Translations under genes and position numbers: made by a program
In this document: positions 1-7,159 of the stretch, piece after piece
How the letters are laid out: the number at the start of each line of letters is the position of its first letter
Numbering within the stretch: the stretch's first letter is position 1
Assembly: GCA_905480565.1 (NCBI GenBank)
Contig: CAJQQW010000056.1
Location: 1-10,685 of the forward strand
Direction: 5' to 3'
Origin: an uncultured Halioglobus sp.
GTDB lineage: Bacteria > Pseudomonadota > Gammaproteobacteria > Pseudomonadales > Halieaceae
Length of the DNA: 10,685 nt
The notes under the pieces: generated by a model
Database searches by the model: none
What the model was told of the DNA's origin: nothing
What the model saw: the letters and a program-made list of their open reading frames with translations, nothing else

Positions 1-1062
1 CTGGTCGGCGGCGGTCTGGGTCGAACACCAGTAATCGGCTCCGTTATCTGCGAATGGCTCGATAAAAAACACATGCTGACATATCTGGAGGCAATTCTCC
101 GTGTCTATAATCAGCACGGACGCCGCGACAACAAATATAAAGCTCGCATTAAGATACTGGTAAAAGCAATGGGGATAGCAGCTTTCCGGGAGGCGGTAGA
201 GAAGGAATGGGAGGCAACAAAAGGAGGTCCCTCGACATTACCTGAGGCGGTATTTGAGAAAGCCAGATCCTCCTTTCAAACTCCGGATTACAGCGATTTC
301 GACGCAGATGAGGCCAGTGGTTTGCTCCACAGGGAATGTGAACGTGACGGAATTTTTAAACAGTGGGTCACGCACAATACTGAGAATCACAGGGTGCCGG
401 GCTACCGTATTGTGACGCTATCGCTTAAATCTACAGGCTACGCCCCCGGCGATATAACGGCTGAGCAGATGGAGCTGGTAGCAGATTTGGCCGACAAGTA
501 TTCTTTTGGTGAATTGCGCAGCACACATCAGCAAAATCTCGTACTGGCGGATGTTCCTGTATCAGACCTCTATGCACTGTGGCAGGACCTGCAGTCCGCC
601 GATCTCGCGACCGCCAATATCGGCTTGCTCACAGATATGATCTGCTGCCCGGGTGGCGACTTCTGCGCCCTTGCTAACGCCAAATCTATACCAGTAGCGG
701 AAGCGATACAAACTCGCTTTGATGACATTGACTACCTGCATGATCTGGGGCCCATTGAGCTCAATATCAGTGGCTGTATGAACGCATGCGGTCATCACCA
801 TATTGGTCATATCGGTATTCTGGGCGTGGACAAAAAAGGCCAAGAGTTCTACCAGGTCTGCCTTGGAGGCAGCCAGGCAAAAGACGCCTCTCTGGGCAAG
901 ATTCTTGGGCCCTCTTTCAAGCAGAACGACATGCCAGACATCATCGAAAACATCCTGACGACCTACCTTAGCAGAAGGTTGCCAGAGGAAAACTTTCTAG
1001 ACACCTATCGACGCATCGGAATCGAGCCCTTCAAGGAGCGCGTTTATGCCAAAAATAATTAA
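1..1062 (+). CDS. cysI: Sulfite/nitrite reductase hemoprotein (CysI type), 5'-truncated by the window edge
   Basis: Siroheme and [4Fe-4S] enzyme of the nitrite/sulfite reductase family, reducing sulfite to sulfide (or nitrite to ammonia) with six electrons in the cytoplasm. The frame is open to base 1. The first visible residues read VGGGLGRTPVIG, a family signature that lies well inside the protein, so the ATG at 73 is internal. The visible part is 353 residues; whole family members are roughly 550. The second ferredoxin-like half-domain contains RSTHQQNLVL near visible residues 173-182. The four cluster ligands are present: C216 and C222 (C-x5-C, in CPGGDFC, codons 646-666) and C259 and C263 (C-x3-C, in SGCMNAC, codons 775-789). 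The 3' end overlaps the DUF934 gene by 17 nt. This pairing favours assimilatory sulfite reduction with an external electron donor such as ferredoxin, rather than an NADPH-CysJ partner. That is an inference, and nitrite cannot be excluded. Family assignment is firm; substrate is less certain. Confidence 0.93.
   Translation: MVGGGLGRTPVIGSVICEWLDKKHMLTYLEAILRVYNQHGRRDNKYKARIKILVKAMGIAAFREAVEKEWEATKGGPSTLPEAVFEKARSSFQTPDYSDFDADEASGLLHRECERDGIFKQWVTHNTENHRVPGYRIVTLSLKSTGYAPGDITAEQMELVADLADKYSFGELRSTHQQNLVLADVPVSDLYALWQDLQSADLATANIGLLTDMICCPGGDFCALANAKSIPVAEAIQTRFDDIDYLHDLGPIELNISGCMNACGHHHIGHIGILGVDKKGQEFYQVCLGGSQAKDASLGKILGPSFKQNDMPDIIENILTTYLSRRLPEENFLDTYRRIGIEPFKERVYAKNN
1033..1038 (+). promoter_or_regulatory. 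Shine-Dalgarno site of the DUF934 gene, inside the cysI end
   Basis: AAGGAG lies 7 nt before the ATG at 1046, within the last codons of the reductase gene. This near-perfect site fixes the DUF934 start and shows that the second gene starts inside the first, so the two are probably translationally coupled. Confidence 0.8.
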
Positions 1063-1525
1063 GGACGGCACGATTACAGAAGATAATCGCGCCCGCATCG
1101 ACCCCGAAGACAGCTCCCCAGGGCAAGGCCAGATATGCACACTTCAGCAGTGGCAAAAACTGACAGACAAACAGGGTAGCGCGGTTCAGCTGGAACCGGG
1201 CCAGGAGCCTGCACCTTTGCTGGAATGCCTCGAAGACATCGAACTGGTTGTCATTAATTTTTCGGTGTTCACGGATGGACGAGGGTTTTCTTACGGACGA
1301 GAATTGCGAGAGCGCGGTTACAGTGGCGAGCTGCGCGCAACTGGCCACTTTATTCGCGACCAATTGACGTATCTCGGGCGATGCGGATTTAATTCATTCG
1401 ACTTGCAGGAAAATATAGATCTTCATGAAGCATTGAAGAGTCTCAACGATTTTAGCGAACACTATCAGGCATCTATCGACTCACCCCAACCACTTTTCCG
1501 CCGTCGGGAAAACGCCCTGGTGTAA
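1046..1525 (+). CDS. DUF934 family protein, sulfite-reductase-linked
   Basis: Small cytoplasmic protein of 159 residues from the DUF934 family, whose biochemical function is not established. The conserved core is visible: a beta-strand segment (ELVVINFSVF, about residues 65-75), then FTDGRGFSYGRELRERGY and GELRATGHFIRDQL, ending in the LGRCGFNSFDL block. There is no signal peptide and no membrane segment. Two cysteines, in QICTL near the N-terminus and in GRCGF, are separated widely and do not form an obvious cluster motif. Members are commonly found directly after cysI-type reductases. Here the start overlaps the reductase gene by 17 nt with a strong ribosome site, so equal expression and a helper role in sulfite reduction (electron delivery, cofactor insertion or assembly) are reasonable inferences. 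In many genomes cysH follows this gene; here an antiporter follows instead. Family identification is confident, role unknown. Confidence 0.88.
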   Translation: MPKIIKDGTITEDNRARIDPEDSSPGQGQICTLQQWQKLTDKQGSAVQLEPGQEPAPLLECLEDIELVVINFSVFTDGRGFSYGRELRERGYSGELRATGHFIRDQLTYLGRCGFNSFDLQENIDLHEALKSLNDFSEHYQASIDSPQPLFRRRENALV

Positions 1526-1585
1526 TTTCCTGATACCGGCAGCATTGCTTACACTGTAAAAACGACCAGCGGGATCCTGGCGCAA

Positions 1586-2758
1586 ATGGAATTTAGCAGC
1601 ATTACTTTTTCCTTCTTCCTTATTTTTACCGGGGCGGCCATCTTCGCTTCTATTGCTCTATATACGCGGCAACCGCTGATTATCGCCTATATTGCATTAG
1701 GTACATGTATAGGCCCCTATGGACTGTCATTGGTAACTGACACCAAATTGCTCTCAGACATCGGCCATGTCGGCATTATTTTTTTGCTCTTCCTCCTTGG
1801 GCTGGACATGCAACCTCAGGCGCTTTGGGCAACCCTGAGAAAATCGACGGTTGTAGCAATCTCAAGCTCCGCCCTTTTTGTTGCGGGCGGCTTTGGCGTC
1901 ACTGCCCTCTTCGGTTATTCATTGCAGGATAGCCTCATCGTCGGGGCCGCGATGATGTTTTCATCTACTATCATCGGCATCAAGCTACTACCCACTACAG
2001 TGCTGCATCACCGCCACATCGGCGAGCTGATGATTGGACTGCTGTTACTTCAAGACCTGCTCGCAATTCTTATTTTGATGGCGTTATTCAGCGCGTCAGG
2101 TGGCGCTGAAGATATGGGCACAAGCCTGATGTTCACAGTAGTTGCGCTGCCCCTGCTTATCGGTCTGGCACTGCTATTCGTGCGCTTTCTGCTCCTGCCA
2201 TTGATTCGGCGCTTCGACCGTTTTCACGAATATATTTTCCTGTTAGCCCTGGGCTGGTGCCTGGGGCTTGCTGAACTCGCTGTATTACTGGGTCTCTCCG
2301 CGGAAATAGGCGCTTTCATTGCCGGCATTACGATTGCCACAAGCCCGATCGCGCAATACATTGCAGTCAGCCTGAAGCCGCTGCGCGATTTCTTCCTGAT
2401 TTTGTTCTTTTTTTCCGTAGGAGCCCAGTTCAATATCGGCGTCCTTACGCAGGTACTAGCCCCCGCGCTGGTGCTGTCAGTGCTGATACTGACACTTAAA
2501 CCGGTCGCTTACCGCTACCTGCTAAAAGGTGTAAGTGAGCATCGCAGCCTCGCCTGGAATCTCGGTTTCCGCTTGGGGCAAGCAAGTGAATTTTCACTCC
2601 TAATTGCCTACGTCGCGGTCGGTGGCGCCCTCATCTCAGAACAGGCGTCGCTGCTTATTCAGGCGACGACAATTATCACCCTGCTGATCTCCTCCTATAT
2701 TGTGGTATTGAACTACCCCACGCCCATCGCGATTTCGGAGCGCCTGAGAAGAGACTAG
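1586..2758 (+). CDS. CPA2-family monovalent cation:proton antiporter (KefB-like membrane domain only)
   Basis: Inner-membrane protein of 390 residues, almost entirely hydrophobic, with about a dozen potential membrane helices. Family landmarks appear in order: ALGTCIGPYGLS (residues 37-48), FLLGLDMQP (69-77), the QD pair in LLLQDLLAI (Q156, D157) that matches the ion-binding aspartate of KefB/KefC-type antiporters, LGLSAEIGAFIAGI (235-248), FFFSVGAQFN (274-283), and the GQASEF segment (331-336). It should exchange Na+ or K+ for H+. The protein stops at about the end of the last helix (ERLRRD). The cytosolic TrkA-N/RCK nucleotide-binding domain that makes KefB and KefC about 600 residues long is absent, so glutathione or NAD gating of that kind is unlikely. 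The ATG at 1586 has only a weak ribosome site (GGGATCC region). The gene begins 60 nt after DUF934 on the same strand, so readthrough is possible, but no functional link to sulfite reduction is evident. Confidence 0.88.
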   Translation: MEFSSITFSFFLIFTGAAIFASIALYTRQPLIIAYIALGTCIGPYGLSLVTDTKLLSDIGHVGIIFLLFLLGLDMQPQALWATLRKSTVVAISSSALFVAGGFGVTALFGYSLQDSLIVGAAMMFSSTIIGIKLLPTTVLHHRHIGELMIGLLLLQDLLAILILMALFSASGGAEDMGTSLMFTVVALPLLIGLALLFVRFLLLPLIRRFDRFHEYIFLLALGWCLGLAELAVLLGLSAEIGAFIAGITIATSPIAQYIAVSLKPLRDFFLILFFFSVGAQFNIGVLTQVLAPALVLSVLILTLKPVAYRYLLKGVSEHRSLAWNLGFRLGQASEFSLLIAYVAVGGALISEQASLLIQATTIITLLISSYIVVLNYPTPIAISERLRRD

Positions 2759-2822
2759 CCGCTACTCGACTGCTGTCGCACTCATTCAATTTGCACAGCG
2801 GTTCGCAATGTTGGAAAACCAA

Positions 2823-2838
2823 GCCTGGGGGCGCAGGC
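2823..2838 (-). terminator. Possible second, weaker hairpin in tandem with the etfBA terminator
   Basis: Immediately beyond the T-run of the main terminator the minus strand can fold GCCTG / CAGGC (5 bp, 6-nt loop), followed by TTGGTTTT. It may be a backup terminator for etfBA. On the plus strand the same hairpin is followed by eight A residues, so it has no intrinsic-terminator form there, although it could stabilise the 3' end of the antiporter transcript. The stem is short and the call is tentative. Confidence 0.35.
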
Positions 2839-2866
2839 AAAAAAAAGCCGGCACGCACGGCCGGCT
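2839..2866 (-). terminator. Intrinsic terminator of the etfBA operon
   Basis: Read on the minus strand there is a perfect 7-bp G/C-rich stem (AGCCGGC / GCCGGCT) with a 7-nt loop, followed by eight T residues (the A-run at 2839-2846 on the plus strand). It begins 21 nt past the etfA stop codon, the expected place. Read on the plus strand the stem is followed by CCATAC, so it should not act as an efficient intrinsic terminator for the antiporter gene coming from the other side. Confidence 0.93.
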
Positions 2867-2887
2867 CCATACAGCGGTTTGAAATGA

Positions 2888-3817
2888 CTAAATTTTGGAT
2901 TCCAGCTCAGGCAGCGCCTCAAAGAGGTCAGCAACAAGCCCGTAGTCCGAGACCTGAAAGATCGGCGCGTCCTCGTCCTTATTGATGGCCACAATCACTT
3001 TGGAGTCCTTCATTCCCGCAAGATGCTGTATAGCTCCTGAGATTCCCACGGCTATGTAGAGGTCCGGTGCAACAATTTTGCCAGTCTGTCCGACCTGCAT
3101 GTCGTTAGGCACAAAGCCAGCATCCACTGCGGCGCGAGATGCCCCGATAGCGGCGTTTAGCTTGTCAGCAATTCCATCTAACAGTTTGAAGTTTTCGCCA
3201 TTCTGCATACCACGTCCGCCTGAAATTACGACGGAAGCAGATGTCAGCTCAGGGCGATCGGACTCCGCCACCTCTTCGCTTACGAATGAGGATAAACCTG
3301 CATCATGGACTGAATCAACTGACTCGACGCTTGCGGAACCACCCTCGGCGGGCACACCATCAAATGCTGTAGTACGCACCGTAATCACCTTCTTTGCATC
3401 GGCGCTTTGCACCGTGGCAATAACATTGCCGGCATAAATAGGCCGCTGAAATGTATCAGGTGAATCAACCGCAATAATGTCTGAAATTTGGCCGACATCC
3501 AGCAAAGCAGCAACTCTAGGCATGAAGTTTTTGCAATTGGGTGTGGCGGGGGCCAGCACGTTATCATATCCGGTCGCTACCTCAGCTACCAACTGGCTGA
3601 CGTTTTCAGCTAACTGATGCTCATACGCAGCGTTATCCGCAACCAGCACTTTCCCTACGCCCGGAACGGCCGCTGCTGCTGTCGCAACATCACCACAACT
3701 GCCCCCAACAACAAGGATATCGATATCGGCGCCTAACTGCTGTGCTGCAGCGACGGTGTTCAGTGTAGCGGCCTTCAGGCTGCTGTTATCGTGTTCTGCA
3801 ATTACGAGCGTGCTCAT
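2888..3817 (-). CDS. etfA: Electron transfer flavoprotein alpha subunit
   Basis: FAD-binding alpha subunit (309 residues, the usual length) of the soluble heterodimeric electron transfer flavoprotein, which accepts electrons from acyl-CoA and other flavoprotein dehydrogenases and delivers them to ETF:ubiquinone oxidoreductase. The N-terminal domain (about 1-180) opens with [11 protein letters not shown]. The C-terminal FAD domain contains SGGRGM (199-204), [13 protein letters not shown] (227-239), GQTGK (243-247), [15 protein letters not shown] (258-272) and the [10 protein letters not shown] block (278-287), all close to the family consensus. The start ATG shares the tetranucleotide ATGA (3814-3817) with the etfB stop codon, so the two are co-translated from one message. 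The strong terminator at 2839-2866 ends the unit. Housekeeping ETF is expected, not the nitrogen-fixation FixB type, because the order is etfB-etfA and the ETF-QO gene is adjacent with no fix genes visible. Confidence 0.97.
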   Translation of the reverse strand: MSTLVIAEHDNSSLKAATLNTVAAAQQLGADIDILVVGGSCGDVATAAAAVPGVGKVLVADNAAYEHQLAENVSQLVAEVATGYDNVLAPATPNCKNFMPRVAALLDVGQISDIIAVDSPDTFQRPIYAGNVIATVQSADAKKVITVRTTAFDGVPAEGGSASVESVDSVHDAGLSSFVSEEVAESDRPELTSASVVISGGRGMQNGENFKLLDGIADKLNAAIGASRAAVDAGFVPNDMQVGQTGKIVAPDLYIAVGISGAIQHLAGMKDSKVIVAINKDEDAPIFQVSDYGLVADLFEALPELESKI

Positions 3818-4566
3818 GATATTACTTTCGCCTCGTTCTTCAGTTTATCAACCAATTCGTCCACGTCAGCTACCTTTATGCCTTCCTGACGCTCCGGCGG
3901 GGGTACTACTTTCACCTGTGTGAGATGCTTCGTTACAGTTACGCCGAGGTCATCTGCAGTGTATACATCCAGCTGTTTTTTCTTCGCTTTCATGATGTTC
4001 GGAAGCGAGGCGTATCGCGGTTCGTTAAGGCGCAGGTCAGTTGTGACAATCGCAGGCAAGGTGAGCGATACGGTTTGTAAGCCCCCATCGACCTCACGAG
4101 TGACATTGACCTTGTCACCGTCTATGACCACTTCGGAGGCGAAAGTGCCCTGTGGCATATTGGCCAGGGCGCCAAGCATTTGGCCGGTCTGGTTGTTGTC
4201 CCCGTCGATAGACTGTTTGCCCAATATAACCAATTGAGGCGCCTCTTTATCGACTACGCCTTTGAGCAGCTTTGCCACTACAAGAGGCTCTGCAGCAGTC
4301 TCTACATCGACCTGGATACCGCGATCGGCGCCCAGTGCGAGGGCGGTTCGTATTTGCTCCTGACAGCTCTTATCGCCGATAGACACAGCAATGACTTCAG
4401 TCGCAACGCCCGCTTCCTTGAGGCGAACTGCTTCCTCTACAGCGATTTCACAAAATGGGTTGATGGCCATCTTGACGTTGTTGAGATCGACGTCACTACC
4501 ATCGGCTTTGGCGCGTACCTTGACGTTGTAGTCAACAACACGCTTTACGGCAACAAGAACCTTCAT
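3814..4566 (-). CDS. etfB: Electron transfer flavoprotein beta subunit
   Basis: AMP-binding beta subunit (250 residues, typical) of the electron transfer flavoprotein. It begins [18 protein letters not shown] and contains the [17 protein letters not shown] segment (35-51), the [17 protein letters not shown] nucleotide-site block (116-132), and the recognition loop [14 protein letters not shown] (184-197), whose leucine (L188) corresponds to the antenna residue that docks into partner dehydrogenases. The start ATG is preceded on the minus strand by GGAGA, five nucleotides upstream of the codon (counting from GGAG). It is the first gene of the etfBA operon and faces away from the ETF-QO gene across 275 bp. 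Cytoplasmic, with no signal peptide. The identification is secure. Confidence 0.97.
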   Translation of the reverse strand: MKVLVAVKRVVDYNVKVRAKADGSDVDLNNVKMAINPFCEIAVEEAVRLKEAGVATEVIAVSIGDKSCQEQIRTALALGADRGIQVDVETAAEPLVVAKLLKGVVDKEAPQLVILGKQSIDGDNNQTGQMLGALANMPQGTFASEVVIDGDKVNVTREVDGGLQTVSLTLPAIVTTDLRLNEPRYASLPNIMKAKKKQLDVYTADDLGVTVTKHLTQVKVVPPPERQEGIKVADVDELVDKLKNEAKVIS

Positions 4567-4651
4567 GGATTCTCCATAGATTTTTCAGGTGGGTAAAACA
4601 AGCGGAAATGAGCGCAAAAACATCGTTGTCTACACCCCATTTCGGCGCCAC

Positions 4652-4680
4652 ATCTTGCCCATAATTGTGCTCCGGGTCAA
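4652..4680 (-). promoter_or_regulatory. Candidate sigma-70 promoter of etfBA
   Basis: On the minus strand TTGACC (plus-strand 4675-4680) matches the -35 consensus at five of six positions. It is followed after 17 nt by CAAGAT (4652-4657), which matches the -10 consensus at only three. Start of transcription would be near 4645, giving a leader of about 80 nt. The weak -10 box keeps this tentative. Confidence 0.3.
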
Positions 4681-4771
4681 TAGCCATTCGCTCCGCTGAC
4701 ACAGCCCGGTTTAGATACCTCTGGCGCCTTCGAAAATAGCCCCTTATCTGGTTTTTATCCCATAGAAATTA

Positions 4772-4777
4772 TATACT
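4772..4777 (+). promoter_or_regulatory. Candidate -10 box for the ETF-QO gene
   Basis: TATACT, five of six to the -10 consensus, lies in an A/T-rich stretch 64 nt before the GTG start. No good -35 box is present at 16-18 nt spacing (the sequence there reads CTGGTTT), so the promoter may need an activator or may lie elsewhere. Confidence 0.3.
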
Positions 4778-4827
4778 TGCGCCGTTTTTAACAGTCATGA
4801 AAATGCTGCCATGAAGCAGACAGAGAC

Positions 4828-4834
4828 GAGAGGA
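4828..4834 (+). promoter_or_regulatory. Shine-Dalgarno site deciding the GTG start of the ETF-QO gene
   Basis: GAGAGGA ends 7 nt before the GTG at 4842, the right distance. The first in-frame ATG (4857) is 22 nt away from it and would have no properly placed site. The resulting N-terminus MERESMEFD also agrees with remembered Pseudomonas-type homologues that begin MERE-x-MEFD. Confidence 0.75.
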
Positions 4835-4841
4835 TATCGCT

Positions 4842-6488
4842 GTGGAACGTGAATCGATGGAATTTGACGTGGTAATCGTTGGTGCTGGTCCCGCAGGACT
4901 GGGTACGGCCTGTCGTCTGATGCAGCTAGCCCAGGAAAACGAGAAAGAAATTAGCGTTTGTCTCGTCGAGAAGGGCTCTGAGGTCGGCGCACACATATTA
5001 TCTGGTGCGGTAATGGACCCTCGAGCCATGACCGAGCTGTTTCCAGATTGGAAGGAGCGAGGAGCCCCTCTGAACGTTCCTGTGAGCGAGGATCAGGTTT
5101 TGTTCCTGACCAGCGACAAAGGCGCTACAAGCGTTCCTCTTATGCTCGCGCCAGGCTTCCATAACGATGGAAACTACGTGATCAGTCTCGGCAACGTCTG
5201 TCGCTGGCTTGCAGAACAGGCAGAAGCCATGGGCGTCGAGGTATACCCCGGGTTTGCAGCGTCAGAGGTGCTTTATCACGATGATGGAAGCATAAAAGGT
5301 ATCGCGACTGGCGACATGGGCATTGCTGCCGATGGCAGCCACAGGGACTCCTACATGCCCGGCATGGAGCTTCATGCGAAATATACGGTATTCGCTGAAG
5401 GCTGTCGTGGACATCTCGGGAAGCAGCTTATCCAGAAGTTTGAGCTGGACAAGGGCTGCGACCCTCAGCATTACGGTCTCGGCTTCAAGGAAATTTGGGA
5501 TATTGATCCCGCCAAACACAAGGAGGGGCTGGTTGTTCACACCACCGGGTGGCCTGCGGCAAAAGGCACAGCATCCGGCTCCTATCTTTACCATAGCGAT
5601 AACAACCAGATCGCCATTGGCTACGTTGTGCCATTGAGCTACGACAATCCTCATCTGTCGCCATTTGATGAATTTCAGCAATGGAAACAACATCCTAAAA
5701 TTCGTCACTACCTTGAAGGTGGCACGCGGGTCTCCTACGGCGCGCGCGCACTCGTCAAAGGTGGTCCAAAGTCTCGCCCAAAAATGAGCTTTCCCGGCGG
5801 CCTGCTGGTTGGGGATGACGCCGGAACCCTCAACTTTGCCAGAATTAAGGGCACGCACACCGCACTGAAATCCGGCACCCTGGCCGCCGAGACTCTTTAT
5901 GAAACCCTCGCGGATGGGGCCGAGGGCAAGAGTGATCTCACCGCCTACGCCAAACGCTTCGACACATCCTGGCTCAACGATGAGCTTCACAAATGGCGCA
6001 ACTTCGGTGCTTACCTGCACAAGTTTGGAACGTTTATCGGGCCAGCGCTGGCATTCATTGATCAGGGTATCTTCAAGGGCAAACTGCCCATTACGCTGAG
6101 CGACCCCATACCAGACTACGAATGCCTGAAGCCAGCCTCAGAGATGCCAACAATCGATTACCCCAAGCCTGACGGAAAAATCAGTTTCGACAAACTGTCT
6201 TCAGTATTTCTTTCCAATACTAACCACGAGGAGGATCAGCCATGCCACCTCACGCTGATCGATCCGGAAATACCTATTTCCCGCAACCTGCCTCTTTACG
6301 ATGAGCCTGCCCAGCGCTACTGCCCCGCTGGCGTCTATGAGATTGTAGAAGAGGAATCGGGGCCACGCTTTCAGATCAACGCCCAGAACTGCGTGCATTG
6401 CAAAACCTGTGACATCAAGGATCCATCGCAAAATATTGTATGGATAACGCCTGAAGGGTTCGGTGGCCCAAACTACCCCAATATGTAG
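4842..6488 (+). CDS. Electron transfer flavoprotein:ubiquinone oxidoreductase (ETF-QO)
   Basis: Membrane-associated FAD and [4Fe-4S] enzyme (548 residues, full length) that oxidises reduced ETF and reduces ubiquinone, linking fatty-acid and amino-acid oxidation to the respiratory chain. Near the N-terminus a dinucleotide-binding fold reads VVIVGAGPAGLG (G14, G16, G19), followed by VEKGSEVGAHILSGAV. The second FAD motif, VGDDAGTLNFARIKGTHTA, is near residues 323-341. The C-terminal ferredoxin-like domain carries the cluster ligands C494 (in YCPAGVYE) and C517, C520, C523 (in NCVHCKTC), and the protein ends in GGPNYPNM. Translation starts at GTG (4842), chosen from the ribosome site. The gene stands opposite etfBA, its direct electron donor, so the region encodes the whole ETF branch. 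Nothing in the sequence suggests truncation or loss of a cofactor site. Confidence 0.97.
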   Translation: MERESMEFDVVIVGAGPAGLGTACRLMQLAQENEKEISVCLVEKGSEVGAHILSGAVMDPRAMTELFPDWKERGAPLNVPVSEDQVLFLTSDKGATSVPLMLAPGFHNDGNYVISLGNVCRWLAEQAEAMGVEVYPGFAASEVLYHDDGSIKGIATGDMGIAADGSHRDSYMPGMELHAKYTVFAEGCRGHLGKQLIQKFELDKGCDPQHYGLGFKEIWDIDPAKHKEGLVVHTTGWPAAKGTASGSYLYHSDNNQIAIGYVVPLSYDNPHLSPFDEFQQWKQHPKIRHYLEGGTRVSYGARALVKGGPKSRPKMSFPGGLLVGDDAGTLNFARIKGTHTALKSGTLAAETLYETLADGAEGKSDLTAYAKRFDTSWLNDELHKWRNFGAYLHKFGTFIGPALAFIDQGIFKGKLPITLSDPIPDYECLKPASEMPTIDYPKPDGKISFDKLSSVFLSNTNHEEDQPCHLTLIDPEIPISRNLPLYDEPAQRYCPAGVYEIVEEESGPRFQINAQNCVHCKTCDIKDPSQNIVWITPEGFGGPNYPNM

Positions 6489-6548
6489 AAATCCTGCTCC
6501 CGACCCGTTTTATTACCTGTTCTTGACCGCGCGTCTGTGCGTCGCGGG

Positions 6549-7085
6549 TCACTGCATCGGTATGCGCAGCTCGAAATGCCCGGAGCGCAATACCGCATGA
6601 TCCTCTTCCAGATCTGCCATTTCGATCAACCGATACCATGCGGCTCGATTACTGAGCGCCGTCAAGCCATGCGATGTCGCGATCGTAACTGCACCGGCAG
6701 CGTCGTCGAAATGCAATGGATGCTCGGTTGAGGCGGTCCACTGCCTATCGGTATTGAGGGTTGCAACCAGCACCCGCTGGCCACCCTCCTCTGACCAGTC
6801 AAAATCGGTGATGATCAGAGGATGTGAATCTACCTTGATACGCCACTTTTCATACGGTGATACGAGGTAGTAATCGCCATCCTCTTCTCTTCTCAAGATG
6901 CTGGCAAAAAGCTTCACTAATGCTTTGCGCTTGATTACGCTGCCCTCATGAAACCAGGCACCATCGCTCGCAATACGAATAGCAATATCACCGCTGAGCG
7001 GTGGATCCCAAAGATGCAATGGTGGCGACTCGTAATCGCGGGTATTGGAAATTTGGCTCTCAAGAGAATCAAGGGCGTCATTCAT
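6549..7085 (-). CDS. DUF1285 family protein
   Basis: Protein of 178 residues from the DUF1285 family, whose function is not established. Conserved features visible are PPLHLWDPPLSGDI (21-34), the DGAWFHEGSVIKRKAL block (41-56), YYLVSPYEKWRIKVD (72-86), and the C-terminal NRAAWYRLIEMAD (146-158) followed by SGHFELR. It has no signal peptide, no membrane segment and no recognisable catalytic motif; the pattern of alternating strands suggests a compact beta-rich cytosolic protein. The start is the ATG at 7085: AGAGG sits 7 nt upstream of it. The in-frame TTG two codons earlier is only 1 nt from that site and cannot be the start. It converges with the ETF-QO gene (60 nt apart, no clear terminator) and diverges from the YiiX-like gene (74 nt apart). 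Neither neighbour explains its job. Confidence 0.88.
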   Translation of the reverse strand: MNDALDSLESQISNTRDYESPPLHLWDPPLSGDIAIRIASDGAWFHEGSVIKRKALVKLFASILRREEDGDYYLVSPYEKWRIKVDSHPLIITDFDWSEEGGQRVLVATLNTDRQWTASTEHPLHFDDAAGAVTIATSHGLTALSNRAAWYRLIEMADLEEDHAVLRSGHFELRIPMQ

Positions 7086-7092
7086 ACGCAAA

Positions 7093-7097
7093 CCTCT
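7093..7097 (-). promoter_or_regulatory. Shine-Dalgarno site deciding the DUF1285 start
   Basis: AGAGG on the minus strand lies 7 nt before the ATG at 7085. It rules out the overlapping in-frame TTG at 7091, which would lie 1 nt downstream of the site. Confidence 0.7.
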
Positions 7098-7159
7098 GGT
7101 ATCGATGTTCTGGCTAGGCTATAACTGTAGCAATAATCGCAAAGAATTTAGTACAAAAC

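Larger units (their letters stand above)
4567..4841. promoter_or_regulatory. Divergent intergenic region between etfB and the ETF-QO gene
   Basis: This 275-bp stretch carries no credible gene. It must hold promoters firing both ways, because etfB starts at its left edge and the ETF-QO gene at its right edge. It contains an A/T-rich part at about 4741-4790 next to the ETF-QO gene. I looked for an obvious long palindromic operator, such as those of fatty-acid-responsive TetR regulators, and saw no convincing one. Confidence 0.75.

Noticed and set aside
1031..1363. A 110-codon minus-strand frame opposite the DUF934 gene
   Set aside because: It overlaps a coupled gene with clear family motifs; the translated sequence is not recognisable.
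1526..1555. Possible promoter for the antiporter gene: TTTCCT (1526-1531) and TACACT (1550-1555), 18 nt apart
   Set aside because: The -35 matches at only three of six positions and such pairs occur easily by chance in this base composition.
3078..3437. Plus-strand frames opposite etfA and etfB (also 3920-4237 and 4180-4596)
   Set aside because: They are antisense to strongly conserved ETF genes and give low-complexity, unrecognisable proteins.
4567..4841. Search for a PsrA/FadR-like operator between etfB and the ETF-QO gene
   Set aside because: Segments such as AAAACAAGCGG and GGTTTAGATACC only loosely resemble half sites and lack a matching inverted partner.
5262..6020. A 252-codon open frame on the minus strand inside the ETF-QO gene
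   Set aside because: It lies entirely opposite a gene with an unambiguous product, its translation resembles no family I recognise, and it has no supporting context. It is a shadow of the codon pattern on the other strand.
6525..6550. Bulged hairpin GACCGCG / CGCGGGTC between the convergent ETF-QO and DUF1285 genes
   Set aside because: Neither strand has a T-run after the stem and one arm overlaps the DUF1285 stop codon, so it is not a credible intrinsic terminator.
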